This document shows positions 18,892 to 28,044 of a stretch of DNA of 64,000 bases, piece after piece; position 1 is the first letter of the stretch; the number at the start of each line of letters is the position of its first letter. The notes under the pieces were generated by a model that saw only the letters and a program-made list of their open reading frames with translations, was not told the DNA's origin and searched no databases. This stretch comes from Suicoccus acidiformans (GTDB lineage Bacteria > Bacillota > Bacilli > Lactobacillales > Aerococcaceae): assembly GCF_003546865.1 (NCBI RefSeq), contig NZ_CP023434.1:2294001-2358000 (forward strand), written 5' to 3'. Position numbers and translations under genes: made by a program.

Positions 18892-19339
18892 GTGAGAGCT
18901 TTGCTCCTTCAATATCTTGTGTTGTTTCAATAACTTTAGCATATTTCGGTGAACCACTATCTAAGAATTGCTTACGCGTAATGAAATTAAAGAGCATCAC
19001 CACACAAGTCACCAGCACCTTGCTGACAATCACATTTAAAGATGCATATTCCACTAAAAGCCTCATTAGCCCTTCGGTTAACAATAAGCCCAGCACGCTC
19101 AAGACAAGAAAGATTAATAACTCCTTCCCTTTCTCATCTTTCCCATACGGACTATCAAACACAAAGCGCATGCTCGCCCAATAATTATAAATCGTTGATA
19201 TAACAAAAGCCAAACCCGTGGCTGTTAAATAGTGAACATTGAAGCCATAATGCAAAAGTGCCAATACCGCAAAATCAATCACTGTAGCAGTGCCGCCCAC
19301 TAGGACGAACCGCGCAAATTGCTGAAGCAATCTTTGCAT
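18881..19339 (-). CDS. GtrA-family membrane protein (putative flippase)
   Basis: This 152-residue protein has four hydrophobic helices (about residues 8-30, 37-57, 76-98 and 106-128) and the GtrA signature FVLVGGTATVIDFAVL followed by IYNYWASMRFVF. GtrA proteins are thought to move undecaprenyl-phosphate-linked sugars across the membrane. I chose the ATG at 19339, behind AGAAGG; upstream ATGs at 19357 and 19372 are less well placed. It overlaps and precedes the GT2 gene, so the two form a functional pair. Confidence 0.88.
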   Translation of the reverse strand: MQRLLQQFARFVLVGGTATVIDFAVLALLHYGFNVHYLTATGLAFVISTIYNYWASMRFVFDSPYGKDEKGKELLIFLVLSVLGLLLTEGLMRLLVEYASLNVIVSKVLVTCVVMLFNFITRKQFLDSGSPKYAKVIETTQDIEGAKLSHED

Positions 19340-19434
19340 CTTTATACCTTCTTTCATAAATCTTATCCTCAAGTTAGCCTATCAATTCTAATCCCTTTAT
19401 GCAAGCAAAAGCTAAAATCTTCACACAAAAAACA

Positions 19435-19463
19435 AAGCCAGCTGCTCATATGCATACTGGCTT
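19435..19463 (-). terminator. Terminator overlapping the end of the small unknown gene
   Basis: The arms AAGCCAG (19435-19441) and CTGGCTT (19457-19463) form a hairpin; the minus strand continues into TTTGTTTTTTG. It overlaps the stop codon of the gene at 19462-19881. Confidence 0.65.
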
Positions 19464-19881
19464 AAGATTGATAGGCTTGCAGTGCTTTCTCGCTACCTTG
19501 AATTTGATACGTAAAAGATTGTTCCTGACTTAAGTCATTCTGGACTTCAAAAGCTATAATCCACTCGCCTTCTGGAATCGGGCCTGAACGTGTATTTATG
19601 CTACTAATCCGCTCATCTTCATGAATGACAAACTTCCGATTCGCTTCTACGTCCTGATACTCTGCCCGAAGCATATATTCACAGTCATAAATTAAAATTA
19701 ACGCTATAACGCACTGACCTTCAGGCAAAGAAATATTTAAGGTAAGTCCATCTAAGTTCCCGGGAACGATAAAACGCTCGATTAAGAAATTAGATGTGCT
19801 ATCATCTTTCGGCTTAATTGCGACATCTTGCCTCTTAATCAACAATCGATTCACATCCTCTATATTAAATTTCTCTTCCAC
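19462..19881 (-). CDS. Unknown protein, resembles N-terminal domain of CehA/McbA-type metallohydrolases
   Basis: The 139-residue protein has no signal peptide and no metal-binding cluster. The pattern LTLNISLPEGQCVIALILIY followed by RSGPIPEGEWIIAFEV and a closing FTYQIQG resembles the beta-sandwich that precedes the PHP-type hydrolase domain in CehA/McbA-like proteins, where a GPIP-GEW loop is common. Here that hydrolase domain is absent, so it stands alone. A GGTGGAAG ribosome site precedes the ATG. It is a single gene between gtrA and murB. The resemblance rests on a short motif. Confidence 0.55.
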   Translation of the reverse strand: MEEKFNIEDVNRLLIKRQDVAIKPKDDSTSNFLIERFIVPGNLDGLTLNISLPEGQCVIALILIYDCEYMLRAEYQDVEANRKFVIHEDERISSINTRSGPIPEGEWIIAFEVQNDLSQEQSFTYQIQGSEKALQAYQS

Positions 19882-20093
19882 CTATTATAACAGAGTAATA
19901 TAAATATAATGTAAAGATTCTGTAAAAAAATTCCAATTATTATTTTTAACCCAAAAATATCAATTAACTAGGTTCGCTTAAATCAAGGCCACTTTTCTTG
20001 CTTAAAGAAAAATCTTCAAGCAAGAAAAGCGGCACATTATTTACTGCAATAATTTCCTTTTTGACCTACGCTTTTATAAGCCTACCAAAAAAC
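19882..20093. other. AT-rich spacer with a hairpin
   Basis: No gene is visible. An imperfect inverted repeat around TTTTCTTGCTTAAAG and CTTCAAGCAAGAAAA (about 19993-20029) could fold into a hairpin between two same-direction genes. I see no other structure. Confidence 0.4.
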
Positions 20094-20111
20094 ACCCGGC
20101 ATACACCGGAT
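20094..20111 (-). terminator. Putative terminator after murB
   Basis: A short stem (ATCCGG / CCGGGT with one G-T pair) with a six-base loop is followed on the minus strand by GTTTTTTGG. It lies just after the murB stop codon; the stem is short. Confidence 0.5.
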
Positions 20112-20118
20112 GCTTCCC

Positions 20119-21021
20119 TTAATCATGTCCTATGATACGTACTTCTGGTTCGAGATCAACATCAAAGCGCTCTTTGATTTCTGCTTGGATAAAGGCAATC
20201 ATTTGCGTATAATCGGTTGCAGTAGCTCCACCCACATTAATAATAAAGCCCGCATGTTTCTTGGAGATTTCAGCGCCTCCAATTCGGTGTCCTTGCAGAC
20301 CTGCCTCTTGGATTAGCTGCCCTGTAAAATGTCCCACAGGACGTTTGAATACGCTCCCGCAAGATGGGTACTCCAAAGGTTGCTTACTTTGACGCAAATC
20401 AGTTAAACGCTTCATTTCACTGCGAATAAGGGCAGATTCGCCTTTCAGCAGTTTAAAGCTAGCGCCTAGAATAATATCACCCGTCTCCTGATAAATACTG
20501 TGGCGATAAGTGAAGGCACTTGCTTCATTATCCAACGTCTTTAATTCACCTGCACGTGTCAAGATATCTACTTGAACAATCACATCTTTCACTTCCCCGC
20601 CATAAGCACCTGCATTCATAAAGACCGCACCACCGATGCTGCCCGGAATACCGCAAGCAAATTCTAAGCCGGTTAAATCATGTTGTAAGGCGGTTTTACT
20701 CACATCAATTAAAGCAGCCCCACTCTCTGCATAAATCACGTCCTCGACGACTTCAATGTGGTTCATATTGGTGAGAATCATCACAATTCCCTCAATGCCT
20801 CCGTCACGGACAATTAAATTACTCAAATTCCCTAAGATTGTCAAAGGCACCTCATTGGCGCGTGCCCAATCGACAATTTCTTTTACTTCTTTAGGGCTAG
20901 AAGGCAAAGCAATTACATCTGCTGGACCACCTGTCTTCGTGTGGCTATAGTTTGCTAGCGCATCATTGAAGTAAATTTCAACCTCTGGAAATTGCTGGGC
21001 TATTTCTTGATATTTCATCAT
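20119..21021 (-). CDS. murB: UDP-N-acetylenolpyruvoylglucosamine reductase
   Basis: MurB reduces UDP-GlcNAc-enolpyruvate to UDP-MurNAc with FAD and NADPH, an early step of peptidoglycan synthesis. Visible are the FAD-binding NYSHTKTGGPADV near residue 24, GIPGSIGGAVFMNAGAYGGE near residue 125 and the catalytic region YPSCGSVFKRP near residue 213, the form found in Firmicutes. I use the ATG at 21021, six bases after GGAAAG, giving 300 residues; a second ATG follows immediately. Confidence 0.95.
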   Translation of the reverse strand: MMKYQEIAQQFPEVEIYFNDALANYSHTKTGGPADVIALPSSPKEVKEIVDWARANEVPLTILGNLSNLIVRDGGIEGIVMILTNMNHIEVVEDVIYAESGAALIDVSKTALQHDLTGLEFACGIPGSIGGAVFMNAGAYGGEVKDVIVQVDILTRAGELKTLDNEASAFTYRHSIYQETGDIILGASFKLLKGESALIRSEMKRLTDLRQSKQPLEYPSCGSVFKRPVGHFTGQLIQEAGLQGHRIGGAEISKKHAGFIINVGGATATDYTQMIAFIQAEIKERFDVDLEPEVRIIGHD

Positions 21022-21091
21022 GTCATCTTTCCTTCGATTCTTAATCATACTTTTCTATTCTAGCTAAAGCTTTCTAGAAAGTAAAGTTCTT

Positions 21092-21652
21092 TTATAGGAT
21101 GCGCTCCATGAGATAGGTATCATAATAACCCCCCGGATACTTGAGCCGCTGGCTAAATTCGCCTACTATCTTAAAATTAAATTTCTCGTATAATTTGATG
21201 GCTCGTGTGTTCTCAGTAACGACCTCAAGTGTCAACACTTTAAGGCCCACCCCTTGAGCAAATTCAAGCATCTCTTCAAAAAGCATCGTCGCAATCCCGT
21301 AGCCCCAATACTCATGAATTAGAAAAATCCCCACCTCGGCAACATGGGCTTGTTTATCGTACGGCAAGGTCGCCAAGTCGCCTATACCGATAATCTGGCC
21401 GTCCACCTCAATAACAAGCATTAAACTCGTCTCTGCATACAAATACGATTGAATAAGTGCCCGCTCAGCTTCAAGTGATAAACCCGTTCCGTCCTCACCA
21501 TATACAAGATAATCGGTTTCCTTACCAACTTCTTGAATCAAGCCAAGAATTGCCCGCGCATCTTCCGGTTCAGCTTGTCGAAACAATAAATCTAACGTAT
21601 CTCCTTCAACTTCTGAAATTTGCACTTGTGAATCTTCATAAGCATCAAGCAT
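21092..21652 (-). CDS. GNAT-family N-acetyltransferase
   Basis: The 186-residue protein carries a GNAT fold (about residues 25-170) with the acetyl-CoA loop IHEYWGYGIATMLFEEML and the region LEVVTENTRAIKLYEKFNFK. The start ATG at 21652 overlaps the tsaE stop codon (TAATG) and is preceded by GGGTGAGGG. It resembles ribosomal-protein or phosphinothricin-type acetyltransferases, but it is not RimI-like enough to name. Its coupling to tsaE is a conserved kind of arrangement, since tsaE, tsaB and rimI often cluster. Confidence 0.85.
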   Translation of the reverse strand: MLDAYEDSQVQISEVEGDTLDLLFRQAEPEDARAILGLIQEVGKETDYLVYGEDGTGLSLEAERALIQSYLYAETSLMLVIEVDGQIIGIGDLATLPYDKQAHVAEVGIFLIHEYWGYGIATMLFEEMLEFAQGVGLKVLTLEVVTENTRAIKLYEKFNFKIVGEFSQRLKYPGGYYDTYLMERIL

Positions 21653-22140
21653 TATTCCCTCACCCTTTCCACCGCACGCGCCCACTTTTCTAAGACACCT
21701 TCCAAAGCACTCGACTCCCCGACTACCTCGGCGCGAATCATCCGTTGATTCTCCGATACTACAGATAAACCAAGCGCTAACCAGGCATCAGGTAATTCCT
21801 CTTCAATAAAACGAGCCCACTCAATTAAAATATAACGATCATCCGTCAGAAAACTTGGCAAATCCACACTATCGGCGCCACCTTCTTCCAAACGATAGGC
21901 ATCCATATGGACGAAAGACTTCCCATCCTCAGCAGGATATTCTTTAATAATAGTGTAAGTCGGACTTTTAATCGCACGCTTAACCCCTAAGGCTCTGCCA
22001 AATCCTTGGGCAAAAGCGGTCTTGCCACTGCCAAGAGCTCCTTCTAAAGTCACGACGGTTCCTGGCGGAATAATCCCTGCCAGTTCGGTGGCCATTCGCT
22101 GAGTCTCTTCAACTGATTCGCTCATCCACTCTCTCATCAT
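21652..22140 (-). CDS. tsaE: tRNA threonylcarbamoyladenosine biosynthesis protein TsaE
   Basis: TsaE is the ATPase that works with TsaB and TsaD to make the t6A37 modification of ANN-decoding tRNAs. Walker A is EGALGSGKTAFAQGF near residue 33, followed by SPTYTIIKEY and the acidic FVHMDAYRLE typical of the family, and LIEWARFIEEELPD. The ATG at 22140 follows GAGGAGTGGT; more upstream ATGs lack a site. The protein has 162 residues. The gene is followed without a gap by a GNAT acetyltransferase. Confidence 0.93.
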   Translation of the reverse strand: MMREWMSESVEETQRMATELAGIIPPGTVVTLEGALGSGKTAFAQGFGRALGVKRAIKSPTYTIIKEYPAEDGKSFVHMDAYRLEEGGADSVDLPSFLTDDRYILIEWARFIEEELPDAWLALGLSVVSENQRMIRAEVVGESSALEGVLEKWARAVERVRE

Positions 22141-22303
22141 ACCACTCCTCATAAGACATATATATTTCACACTTTCGCCATGGCTTCCTGGATCTCACTC
22201 ATGTATACTTAGTATACTAAAACCTTTTACAAACATCGAATTATTTGACTTTAATGCGTTTTATTGCTAATTTTAATCTAAGAGAAAATGAGGAGGTTCT
22301 ACC

Positions 22304-22945
22304 ATGAAGAAATTCTTAAAGATGATGACTATCGCTCTAGCTACCTTACTACTCGTAGCTTGTGGTAATAAAGATGAACAACCCACTGCAAGTATAGATG
22401 AAGCTTCATCTGAACAAGCTTCAGACCAAGCTGCTCCAGCTTCAACAGAAAGTGAGGCCAGTCAAGCATCTGATGCCCAAGCATCCGATGCAAGTACAGA
22501 TGAATCAGCTGCGACAAGTGGCGAAGAAGAGACAACAGGGGATGAAGTCACAGGCGATTCAGTGAAAGTGACTCTATATGTCACAGGAGAAACAGAGCCG
22601 CATGCAACGTTCGAAGTACCTTATGAAGAAGGCATGAACGTGCTTGAGACACTTGAAGCACAAAGCGAAGTGGACTTTAACTTTAACGAAGATGAAGGTG
22701 TCATCGATATGATTGATGGTATCGAGAATGACTACGCTTTGGGTCATACTTGGGCTTACTTACTTAATGGAGCTTTCGCCGAATTAGGTGTCGTCTCGCA
22801 AACCCTTGAAGCTGGCGATGAAATCTCTTGGTACTACGGTACAATTGATGAGATTCCCATAAATATCATTCCTGCCGAAGGTGATACTTTACCAGCTGCA
22901 ACTAATGAAGAGACGCCCGAGGCTGATAATCCAGCGACTGAATAA
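22304..22945 (+). CDS. DUF4430 lipoprotein
   Basis: A signal peptide ends in the lipobox LLVAC, so Cys-20 should be lipid-anchored on the outer face of the membrane. Residues 26-85 are a Ser/Ala/Glu/Asp-rich spacer. The remaining 110 residues fit DUF4430 (transcobalamin-like beta fold), with VTLYVTGETEP, EEGMNVLETLEA, GHTWAYLLNGAF and DEISWYYG. Such lipoproteins are often linked to vitamin or cofactor capture, but no transporter gene adjoins this one, so the ligand is unknown. AGGAGG precedes the ATG. It is monocistronic with its own terminator. Confidence 0.8.
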   Translation: MKKFLKMMTIALATLLLVACGNKDEQPTASIDEASSEQASDQAAPASTESEASQASDAQASDASTDESAATSGEEETTGDEVTGDSVKVTLYVTGETEPHATFEVPYEEGMNVLETLEAQSEVDFNFNEDEGVIDMIDGIENDYALGHTWAYLLNGAFAELGVVSQTLEAGDEISWYYGTIDEIPINIIPAEGDTLPAATNEETPEADNPATE

Positions 22946-22981
22946 GAAGCCACTTTATAAGGCACATGAAGTAATATAAAT

Positions 22982-23015
22982 AGCGCAACCTCTCATATAG
23001 GAGGCTGCGCTTTTT
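22982..23015. terminator. Terminator between the DUF4430 gene and pta
   Basis: The stem AGCGCAACCTC / GAGGCTGCGCT (one mismatch) is followed by TTTTT on the plus strand. It separates the lipoprotein gene from the convergent pta gene. Confidence 0.8.
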
Positions 23016-23026
23016 GCGTTATGGGC

Positions 23027-24013
23027 TTAGTCTTCCATTATAGCTTGGTTGGCTGTAATAATCGAAATCTTGTATACGTCCTCTTCAGTACAACCACGAG
23101 ATAAGTCAGATACAGGCTTATTCAAGCCTTGTAACATTGGGCCGACCGCTTGATAGCCACCGAGACGTTGAGCAATCTTGTAGCCAATGTTGCCTGATTG
23201 AATTTCAGGGAAGACAAAGACCGTTGCTTGACCTGCTACTGGAGATTCAGGTGCTTTCTGCTGAGCCACACTTGGGGCATACGCCGCATCAAATTGTAAT
23301 TCCCCATCAATAGGTAATTCTGGGGCAATTTCTTTAGCGATACGAGTTGCTTCAACCACTTTATCCACTTCTTCTGAAGCAGCAGAACCGTGTGTAGAGA
23401 AGCTTAACATCGCAACCCGCGGTTCAATATCAAACATCTTCGCTGTCTTGGCACTTTCCACCGCAATTTCTGCAAGGGATTGAGCATCTGGATTAATGTT
23501 GATTGCACAGTCTGAGAAGATCATTTTCTGACCGTCTTCTTCCCTAGGTATCATTAAGAAGGAACCACTGGTTAATTTCACACCTGGTTTCGTCTTGATA
23601 ATTTGTAAGGCTGGACGAACAGTATCTCCCGTTGAGTTAACCGCGCCACTGACTAGACCATCTGCCAAGTCCATTTGCACAAGCATCGTGCCGAAATATG
23701 TTTCGTCTTTCAACATCTCGCGAGCTTGCTCTTCGGTATTCTTACCTTTACGACGCTCAACAAAGGCAGCAACCATTTCCTCAAAAGCATCATACGTTTC
23801 CGGATCGATAATTTCAATATCCGTTAAATCCCAGCGATTTTCGCTTGCAACACTTTGAATTTCCTCCGCATTCCCTATAAGGATTGGGTCGATTAAATTG
23901 TCGGCATTCAAACGCACCGCAGCACCTAGGACACGCACAACGGTTCCTTCCGGATAGACAATCTTTAAGTTTTTACCAGAAATTTTGTTTGATAAAGCTG
24001 TAAACAAATCCAT
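23027..24013 (-). CDS. pta: Phosphate acetyltransferase
   Basis: Pta interconverts acetyl-CoA and acetyl phosphate, feeding ATP formation by acetate kinase. The 328-residue protein is the short Firmicute form without the regulatory N-terminal domain. It contains KIVYPEGTVVRVLGAAVRL, the region LVSGAVNSTGDTVRPALQII near residue 130, and SGNIGYKIAQRLGGYQAVGP near residue 280. AATGGAGG precedes the ATG. It stands alone, and ackA is not in the window. Confidence 0.95.
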   Translation of the reverse strand: MDLFTALSNKISGKNLKIVYPEGTVVRVLGAAVRLNADNLIDPILIGNAEEIQSVASENRWDLTDIEIIDPETYDAFEEMVAAFVERRKGKNTEEQAREMLKDETYFGTMLVQMDLADGLVSGAVNSTGDTVRPALQIIKTKPGVKLTSGSFLMIPREEDGQKMIFSDCAININPDAQSLAEIAVESAKTAKMFDIEPRVAMLSFSTHGSAASEEVDKVVEATRIAKEIAPELPIDGELQFDAAYAPSVAQQKAPESPVAGQATVFVFPEIQSGNIGYKIAQRLGGYQAVGPMLQGLNKPVSDLSRGCTEEDVYKISIITANQAIMED

Positions 24014-24150
24014 CTATAAACCTCCATTATTCTTGATACATCTATACTAACATTCTCTTTACCAAATTGAAAACATTTTCTATGTGAATTTGACATCATA
24101 AGTTTTAACGATTCAATTCCTGAGTGCTAGCTTAAGCCAAGCAAATACCC

Positions 24151-24199
24151 TTGACAAAACTAGGTTACACCTGTAAACTTAATTTAGATTACAAACGTA
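24151..24199 (+). promoter_or_regulatory. copYZA promoter with two cop-box operators
   Basis: TTGACA (24151-24156) and TAAACT (24174-24179) are 17 bp apart. A perfect CopY-type box, TACACCTGTA, at 24166-24175 overlaps the spacer and the -10 element. A second, imperfect box, TACAAACGTA, lies at 24190-24199 just before the ribosome site. CopY repressors bind TACANNTGTA and release it when copper replaces zinc, so copper-inducible control is expected. Confidence 0.88.
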
Positions 24200-24218
24200 A
24201 ACAAAGGAGGTTCACTAA

Positions 24219-24656
24219 ATGACAACTCATAGCAAGCAATATATTACCGACGCCGAGTGGGAAGTAATGCGTATCGTTTGGGCGAATGGTCCGCTAGCGA
24301 GTCGCGAAATTATCAATCACTTACTGGATATTTTCCCTTGGAAAGAAGGCACTATTAAATCGCTAATTAACCGACTCGTCCAGAAAGAAGTACTAGGCAA
24401 AGTCGAAGGAAGCAAACCCTTTAAATACCAAGCGACCATTCAAGAAAAAGACGCCATCACTAAAGAATTAGATACATATTGGGAGCGCGTCTGCCATAAG
24501 GATTCAGGCAAGTTACTGCACCACCTTATCGAGACCAAGGAACTGAGCCAATCAGATATTACGACACTCATGCAAGCCCTTGAAGCGAAGCGGGAAACGG
24601 CACCCGAAGAAGTCGCCTGTCAATGTCCGGTAGGTCAATGTCGCTGTCATTTATAA
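24219..24656 (+). CDS. copY: CopY-type copper-responsive repressor
   Basis: The N-terminal 75 residues form a BlaI/MecI-type winged helix (DAEWEVMRIVWANGPLASRE, then TIKSLINRLVQKEVLGKVEG). The C-terminus carries CQCPVGQCRC, the CxCx4CxC cluster that binds zinc or copper in CopY. The protein has 145 residues. It opens the copYZA operon and should repress it through the two boxes upstream. AAAGGAGG precedes the ATG. Confidence 0.95.
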   Translation: MTTHSKQYITDAEWEVMRIVWANGPLASREIINHLLDIFPWKEGTIKSLINRLVQKEVLGKVEGSKPFKYQATIQEKDAITKELDTYWERVCHKDSGKLLHHLIETKELSQSDITTLMQALEAKRETAPEEVACQCPVGQCRCHL

Positions 24657-24671
24657 GAAAGGAATTACTCC

Positions 24672-24884
24672 ATGCAAGAGAATACTTATTACGTACACGA
24701 TATGGCTTGTGGAGGTTGCTTGAATTCAGTGACCCAAAGCCTGTTAGCTATTGATGGCGTTAAAGACGTCCAAGCAAACCTTCAAACAAAGGCTGTCACG
24801 ATTCAATTCACCAATCAACCGGTAAATCTAGATATCTTGGCAAGCCAAGTGGCTGATGCCGGCTACAGCTTAACACGGGAATAG
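24672..24884 (+). CDS. copZ: Copper chaperone CopZ-like HMA protein
   Basis: This 70-residue protein is a single heavy-metal-associated domain with the metal loop [11 protein letters not shown] near residue 10. CopZ proteins carry Cu(I) to CopY and CopA. The loop is M-x-C-x-x-C as required. It lies 15 bp after copY and 10 bp before copA. Confidence 0.92.
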   Translation: MQENTYYVHDMACGGCLNSVTQSLLAIDGVKDVQANLQTKAVTIQFTNQPVNLDILASQVADAGYSLTRE

Positions 24885-24894
24885 GAGGGATGAT

Positions 24895-27366
24895 ATGAAA
24901 GCAACCTATTCTATTGGCGGCATGCATTGCGCTTCTTGTGCGCAGACAGTCGAGAAAGAATTGCGCAAAGCCCATGGTGTCAGCCAAGCGGATGTGAATT
25001 TAGCCACAGAGAAAGCATCGATTACTTACGATAGCGATTTAGTCAATATCGACGATTTAAAGGCCATTATTGACGAAGCGGGCTATACCCTCATCGACTC
25101 CAGCGCACTTGCTAAAGAAAGTACCAGCAACCACCAAAATTATAGTATCCGGGGCATGAGCTGTGCCTCTTGCGCGCAAAGTGTTGAAAAGGCAGTAAAC
25201 AAATTAACTGAGATTGAGTCAGCTTCCGTTAACTTAGCTACCGAAACATTAACCGTCGATTGGCTACATGAACCGCAACCAGACGTCATTCTAAAAACTG
25301 TTAAAGACACCGGCTATGAAGCCGAACTCCAGGTGTCAGCTGCAGAACAATATGAAATCGAAGCAGAGCAGAAAGCACGGCAACTCCAAGGGATGAAGCA
25401 GCAATTAATTTGGATGCTTATCTTTACCCTCCCCCTATTTCTGCTTGCCATGGGGCCAATGTTTGGCATGCCCTTGCCTCAATTTATGGATCCCATGACC
25501 CAGCCAGGGGTGTTTGCCGTTATTCAATTACTTTTGGCGACACCTGTCATGTGGCTGGCCCGCGATAAATTTACCCGTGGCTTCCGCAACTTATTCAAAG
25601 GCCACCCTAATATGGATTCCTTGGTTGCCATTGGAACCTCAGCTGCCTATCTACAAGGCTTAGTCATGACCTTTCTATTATTAACAGAGCGGGTAATCAG
25701 TGCAGGCCATCCAAATTTATACTTTGAATCAGCAGCTGTCATTCTCACCCTAATGCAAGCTGGCGACTATATGGAGGAAATCGCCAAAGGTAAGACCTCT
25801 TCAGCTATCAAAGATTTAATGGACCTTGCTCCTGAAGAAGCCCGCCGGATTGATGATAAGCAACAGGTAGAAACCGTTCCCGTAGAAGTCATCGAAGTGG
25901 GTGATATTCTTCAAGTTCGCCCAGGCGATCAAATTCCTTTAGACGGCGAAATTATTCGGGGCTATTCAACGGTTGACGAATCCATGCTCACGGGTGAGAG
26001 CTTACCAGTAGAAAAGTCGGTCGGTGACCAAGTGACCGGAGGCAGCTTGAATAAGACGGGAAGCTTCCACTATCAAGTGAAGCGTGTCGGCCAAGACACG
26101 ATGCTAGCCCAAATCGTCCAAATGGTTCAAGAAGCCCAAGGGTCGAAAGCACCAATTGCTAAATTGGTAGACATCATTTCCGGTTACTTCGTCCCAACTG
26201 TAATCATCCTCGCTATTGTCGCTGCCCTCTTCTGGTATGTCGTACAAGGGGCGTCGCTTGATTTTGTCCTTAATATCTTTATTAGTGTGCTTATTATTGC
26301 TTGTCCCTGTGCTTTAGGTCTGGCCACGCCAACGGCTATTATGGTTGGAACAGGTAACGGCGCGCGCAAAGGGATTCTCATCAAGAACGGTGCGACCTTG
26401 GAAGCCATCCACAATGGCGATGCTGTCCTTCTAGACAAGACAGGTACAATTACGGTTGGTGAGCCAACGGTGACCGATTTTGTGACCTATGACTTGGATG
26501 AAGTGACACTTCTGCAGTGTATTGCCTCAGCCGAGGCGGCTTCAGAGCATCCGCTCGCCAGTGCCATTGTTCAGTACGCTCAGGAAGAACAAGATATTGA
26601 GCTGCTTGAAGTTCACAATTTTAACAGTATTACCGGTAAAGGTATTGTCGCAGAAATCGAGCAACACACGGTCCATATCGGCAATGCCGCCTTGATGGCA
26701 GACGTTGTATCTCTTGCAGATCACGAGCGTCAGCAGGCCGAAGAGCTTGCCAGTGAAGGCAAGACCGCCATGTACATTGCCCTCGATGGAGTTTTAGCAG
26801 GTATTATCGCCGTTGCAGACCCGATTAAAGAATCCAGCCATGAAGCCATCCAACGTATGCAGGCGATGGGTATTGAGGTTATTATGGTAACCGGAGACAA
26901 TCAATTGACAGCGCAAGCCATTACTAAGCAAGTAGGGGTTGACCGCGTATTTAGTGATGTCCTGCCACAGGATAAGGCTCAGATTGTCAAAGACTTACAA
27001 AGCGAAGGCAAACACGTCATTATGGTTGGGGACGGCATTAACGATGCGCCAGCCCTCGCCCAAGCAGACATCGGCATGGCAATCGGTTCAGGAACCGATG
27101 TTGCTATAAGTTCAGCCGATACCGTACTCATGCAGAGCGACTTACAAGGCGTCCCTGAAGCAATTGGCCTTAGCCATGCCACAATCCGCAATATTAAGCA
27201 GAATCTTTTCTGGGCCTTTGCCTATAACGTCATTGGTATTCCTTTTGCCATGGGTATTTTCTATCTATTTGGCGGACCGCTCTTAAATCCAATGATTGCA
27301 GCTCTGGCGATGAGTTTTAGCTCTATCTCCGTTCTCCTCAACGCCTTACGCTTACGAAATTATTAA
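24895..27366 (+). CDS. copA: Copper-exporting P1B-type ATPase
   Basis: CopA pumps Cu(I) out of the cell. Two N-terminal HMA domains have the metal loops [11 protein letters not shown] near residue 11 and [11 protein letters not shown] near residue 87. Eight membrane helices are expected; the channel motif [12 protein letters not shown] is near residue 468. Catalytic motifs are TGES in the actuator domain, the phosphorylation site DKTGTI near residue 514, SEHPLA for nucleotide binding, and [10 protein letters not shown] near residue 714. The 823-residue length suits a two-HMA enzyme. It ends the copYZA operon and is followed by a clear terminator. Confidence 0.96.
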   Translation: MKATYSIGGMHCASCAQTVEKELRKAHGVSQADVNLATEKASITYDSDLVNIDDLKAIIDEAGYTLIDSSALAKESTSNHQNYSIRGMSCASCAQSVEKAVNKLTEIESASVNLATETLTVDWLHEPQPDVILKTVKDTGYEAELQVSAAEQYEIEAEQKARQLQGMKQQLIWMLIFTLPLFLLAMGPMFGMPLPQFMDPMTQPGVFAVIQLLLATPVMWLARDKFTRGFRNLFKGHPNMDSLVAIGTSAAYLQGLVMTFLLLTERVISAGHPNLYFESAAVILTLMQAGDYMEEIAKGKTSSAIKDLMDLAPEEARRIDDKQQVETVPVEVIEVGDILQVRPGDQIPLDGEIIRGYSTVDESMLTGESLPVEKSVGDQVTGGSLNKTGSFHYQVKRVGQDTMLAQIVQMVQEAQGSKAPIAKLVDIISGYFVPTVIILAIVAALFWYVVQGASLDFVLNIFISVLIIACPCALGLATPTAIMVGTGNGARKGILIKNGATLEAIHNGDAVLLDKTGTITVGEPTVTDFVTYDLDEVTLLQCIASAEAASEHPLASAIVQYAQEEQDIELLEVHNFNSITGKGIVAEIEQHTVHIGNAALMADVVSLADHERQQAEELASEGKTAMYIALDGVLAGIIAVADPIKESSHEAIQRMQAMGIEVIMVTGDNQLTAQAITKQVGVDRVFSDVLPQDKAQIVKDLQSEGKHVIMVGDGINDAPALAQADIGMAIGSGTDVAISSADTVLMQSDLQGVPEAIGLSHATIRNIKQNLFWAFAYNVIGIPFAMGIFYLFGGPLLNPMIAALAMSFSSISVLLNALRLRNY

Positions 27367-27377
27367 ATGTATATCAG

Positions 27378-27407
27378 CAGCAACTTTATCTCAAGTTGCT
27401 GTTTTTT
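27378..27407 (+). terminator. Terminator of the copYZA operon
   Basis: A perfect 9-bp stem (CAGCAACTT / AAGTTGCTG) with loop TATCTC is followed by TTTTTT. It begins 11 bp after copA ends. Confidence 0.88.
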
Positions 27408-27539
27408 GATTCTTGTATTGTATAAAATAGGAGGAATTTTCTTTGGATGCCTTTTCCCCCCTAAATTTATCAGTTGAGCGAGAATCTTTTCAAGGTTATA
27501 ATTGAATAGAATAAGGAAAGCATGGAAGGATGTTGATGA

Positions 27540-28022
27540 GTGACTCAAATTTATTTTGCCGCCCCGTTATTCTCCGACGCAGAGCGTCATTATAATCAGG
27601 CTGTTGTTAATCAATTGCGCCAAACGTTAAAAGACGTTGAGATTTTCTTGCCTCAAGAAGATGACTCGATTAATGATAAAGATAGTTTCGCTGACTCGAA
27701 GAAGATTGCCCTAGCTGATACGGAACAAGTCCTCAGCAGCCAATTGCTAATTGCTGTCTTAGATGGCTTGGTCATCGATCCAGGTGTCGCCTCAGAAATT
27801 GGCGTGGCCTACCAGGCAGGTATTCCGATTATTGGCTTATATACCGATGCACGCACAAACGCTGGAGCAACTAATCCTGAGAAATTAGCCATCTTACAGG
27901 AAATTGCTGAGTCTCAATTTAGCTATATTAATTTATACACTGTTGGTTTAATTAAGCTGAACGGAGAAGTGGTTGCTTCTATCGATGCTTTACTTGAAGC
28001 AATTCCCGCTTATCTCGCTTAG
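27540..28022 (+). CDS. Nucleoside 2-deoxyribosyltransferase
   Basis: This enzyme swaps bases on 2'-deoxyribonucleosides, a salvage reaction found in lactic acid bacteria. The 160-residue protein has IYFAAPLFSDAERHYN near residue 4, the catalytic region LDGLVIDPGVASEIGVAY near residue 78 and GLYTDARTNAG. The start is a GTG at 27540, preceded by GGAAGGA; no in-frame ATG fits. It lies 22 bp before ppx and may share its transcript. Confidence 0.9.
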   Translation: MTQIYFAAPLFSDAERHYNQAVVNQLRQTLKDVEIFLPQEDDSINDKDSFADSKKIALADTEQVLSSQLLIAVLDGLVIDPGVASEIGVAYQAGIPIIGLYTDARTNAGATNPEKLAILQEIAESQFSYINLYTVGLIKLNGEVVASIDALLEAIPAYLA

Positions 28023-28044
28023 GTTACAACTAGAAAGGCTCGAT

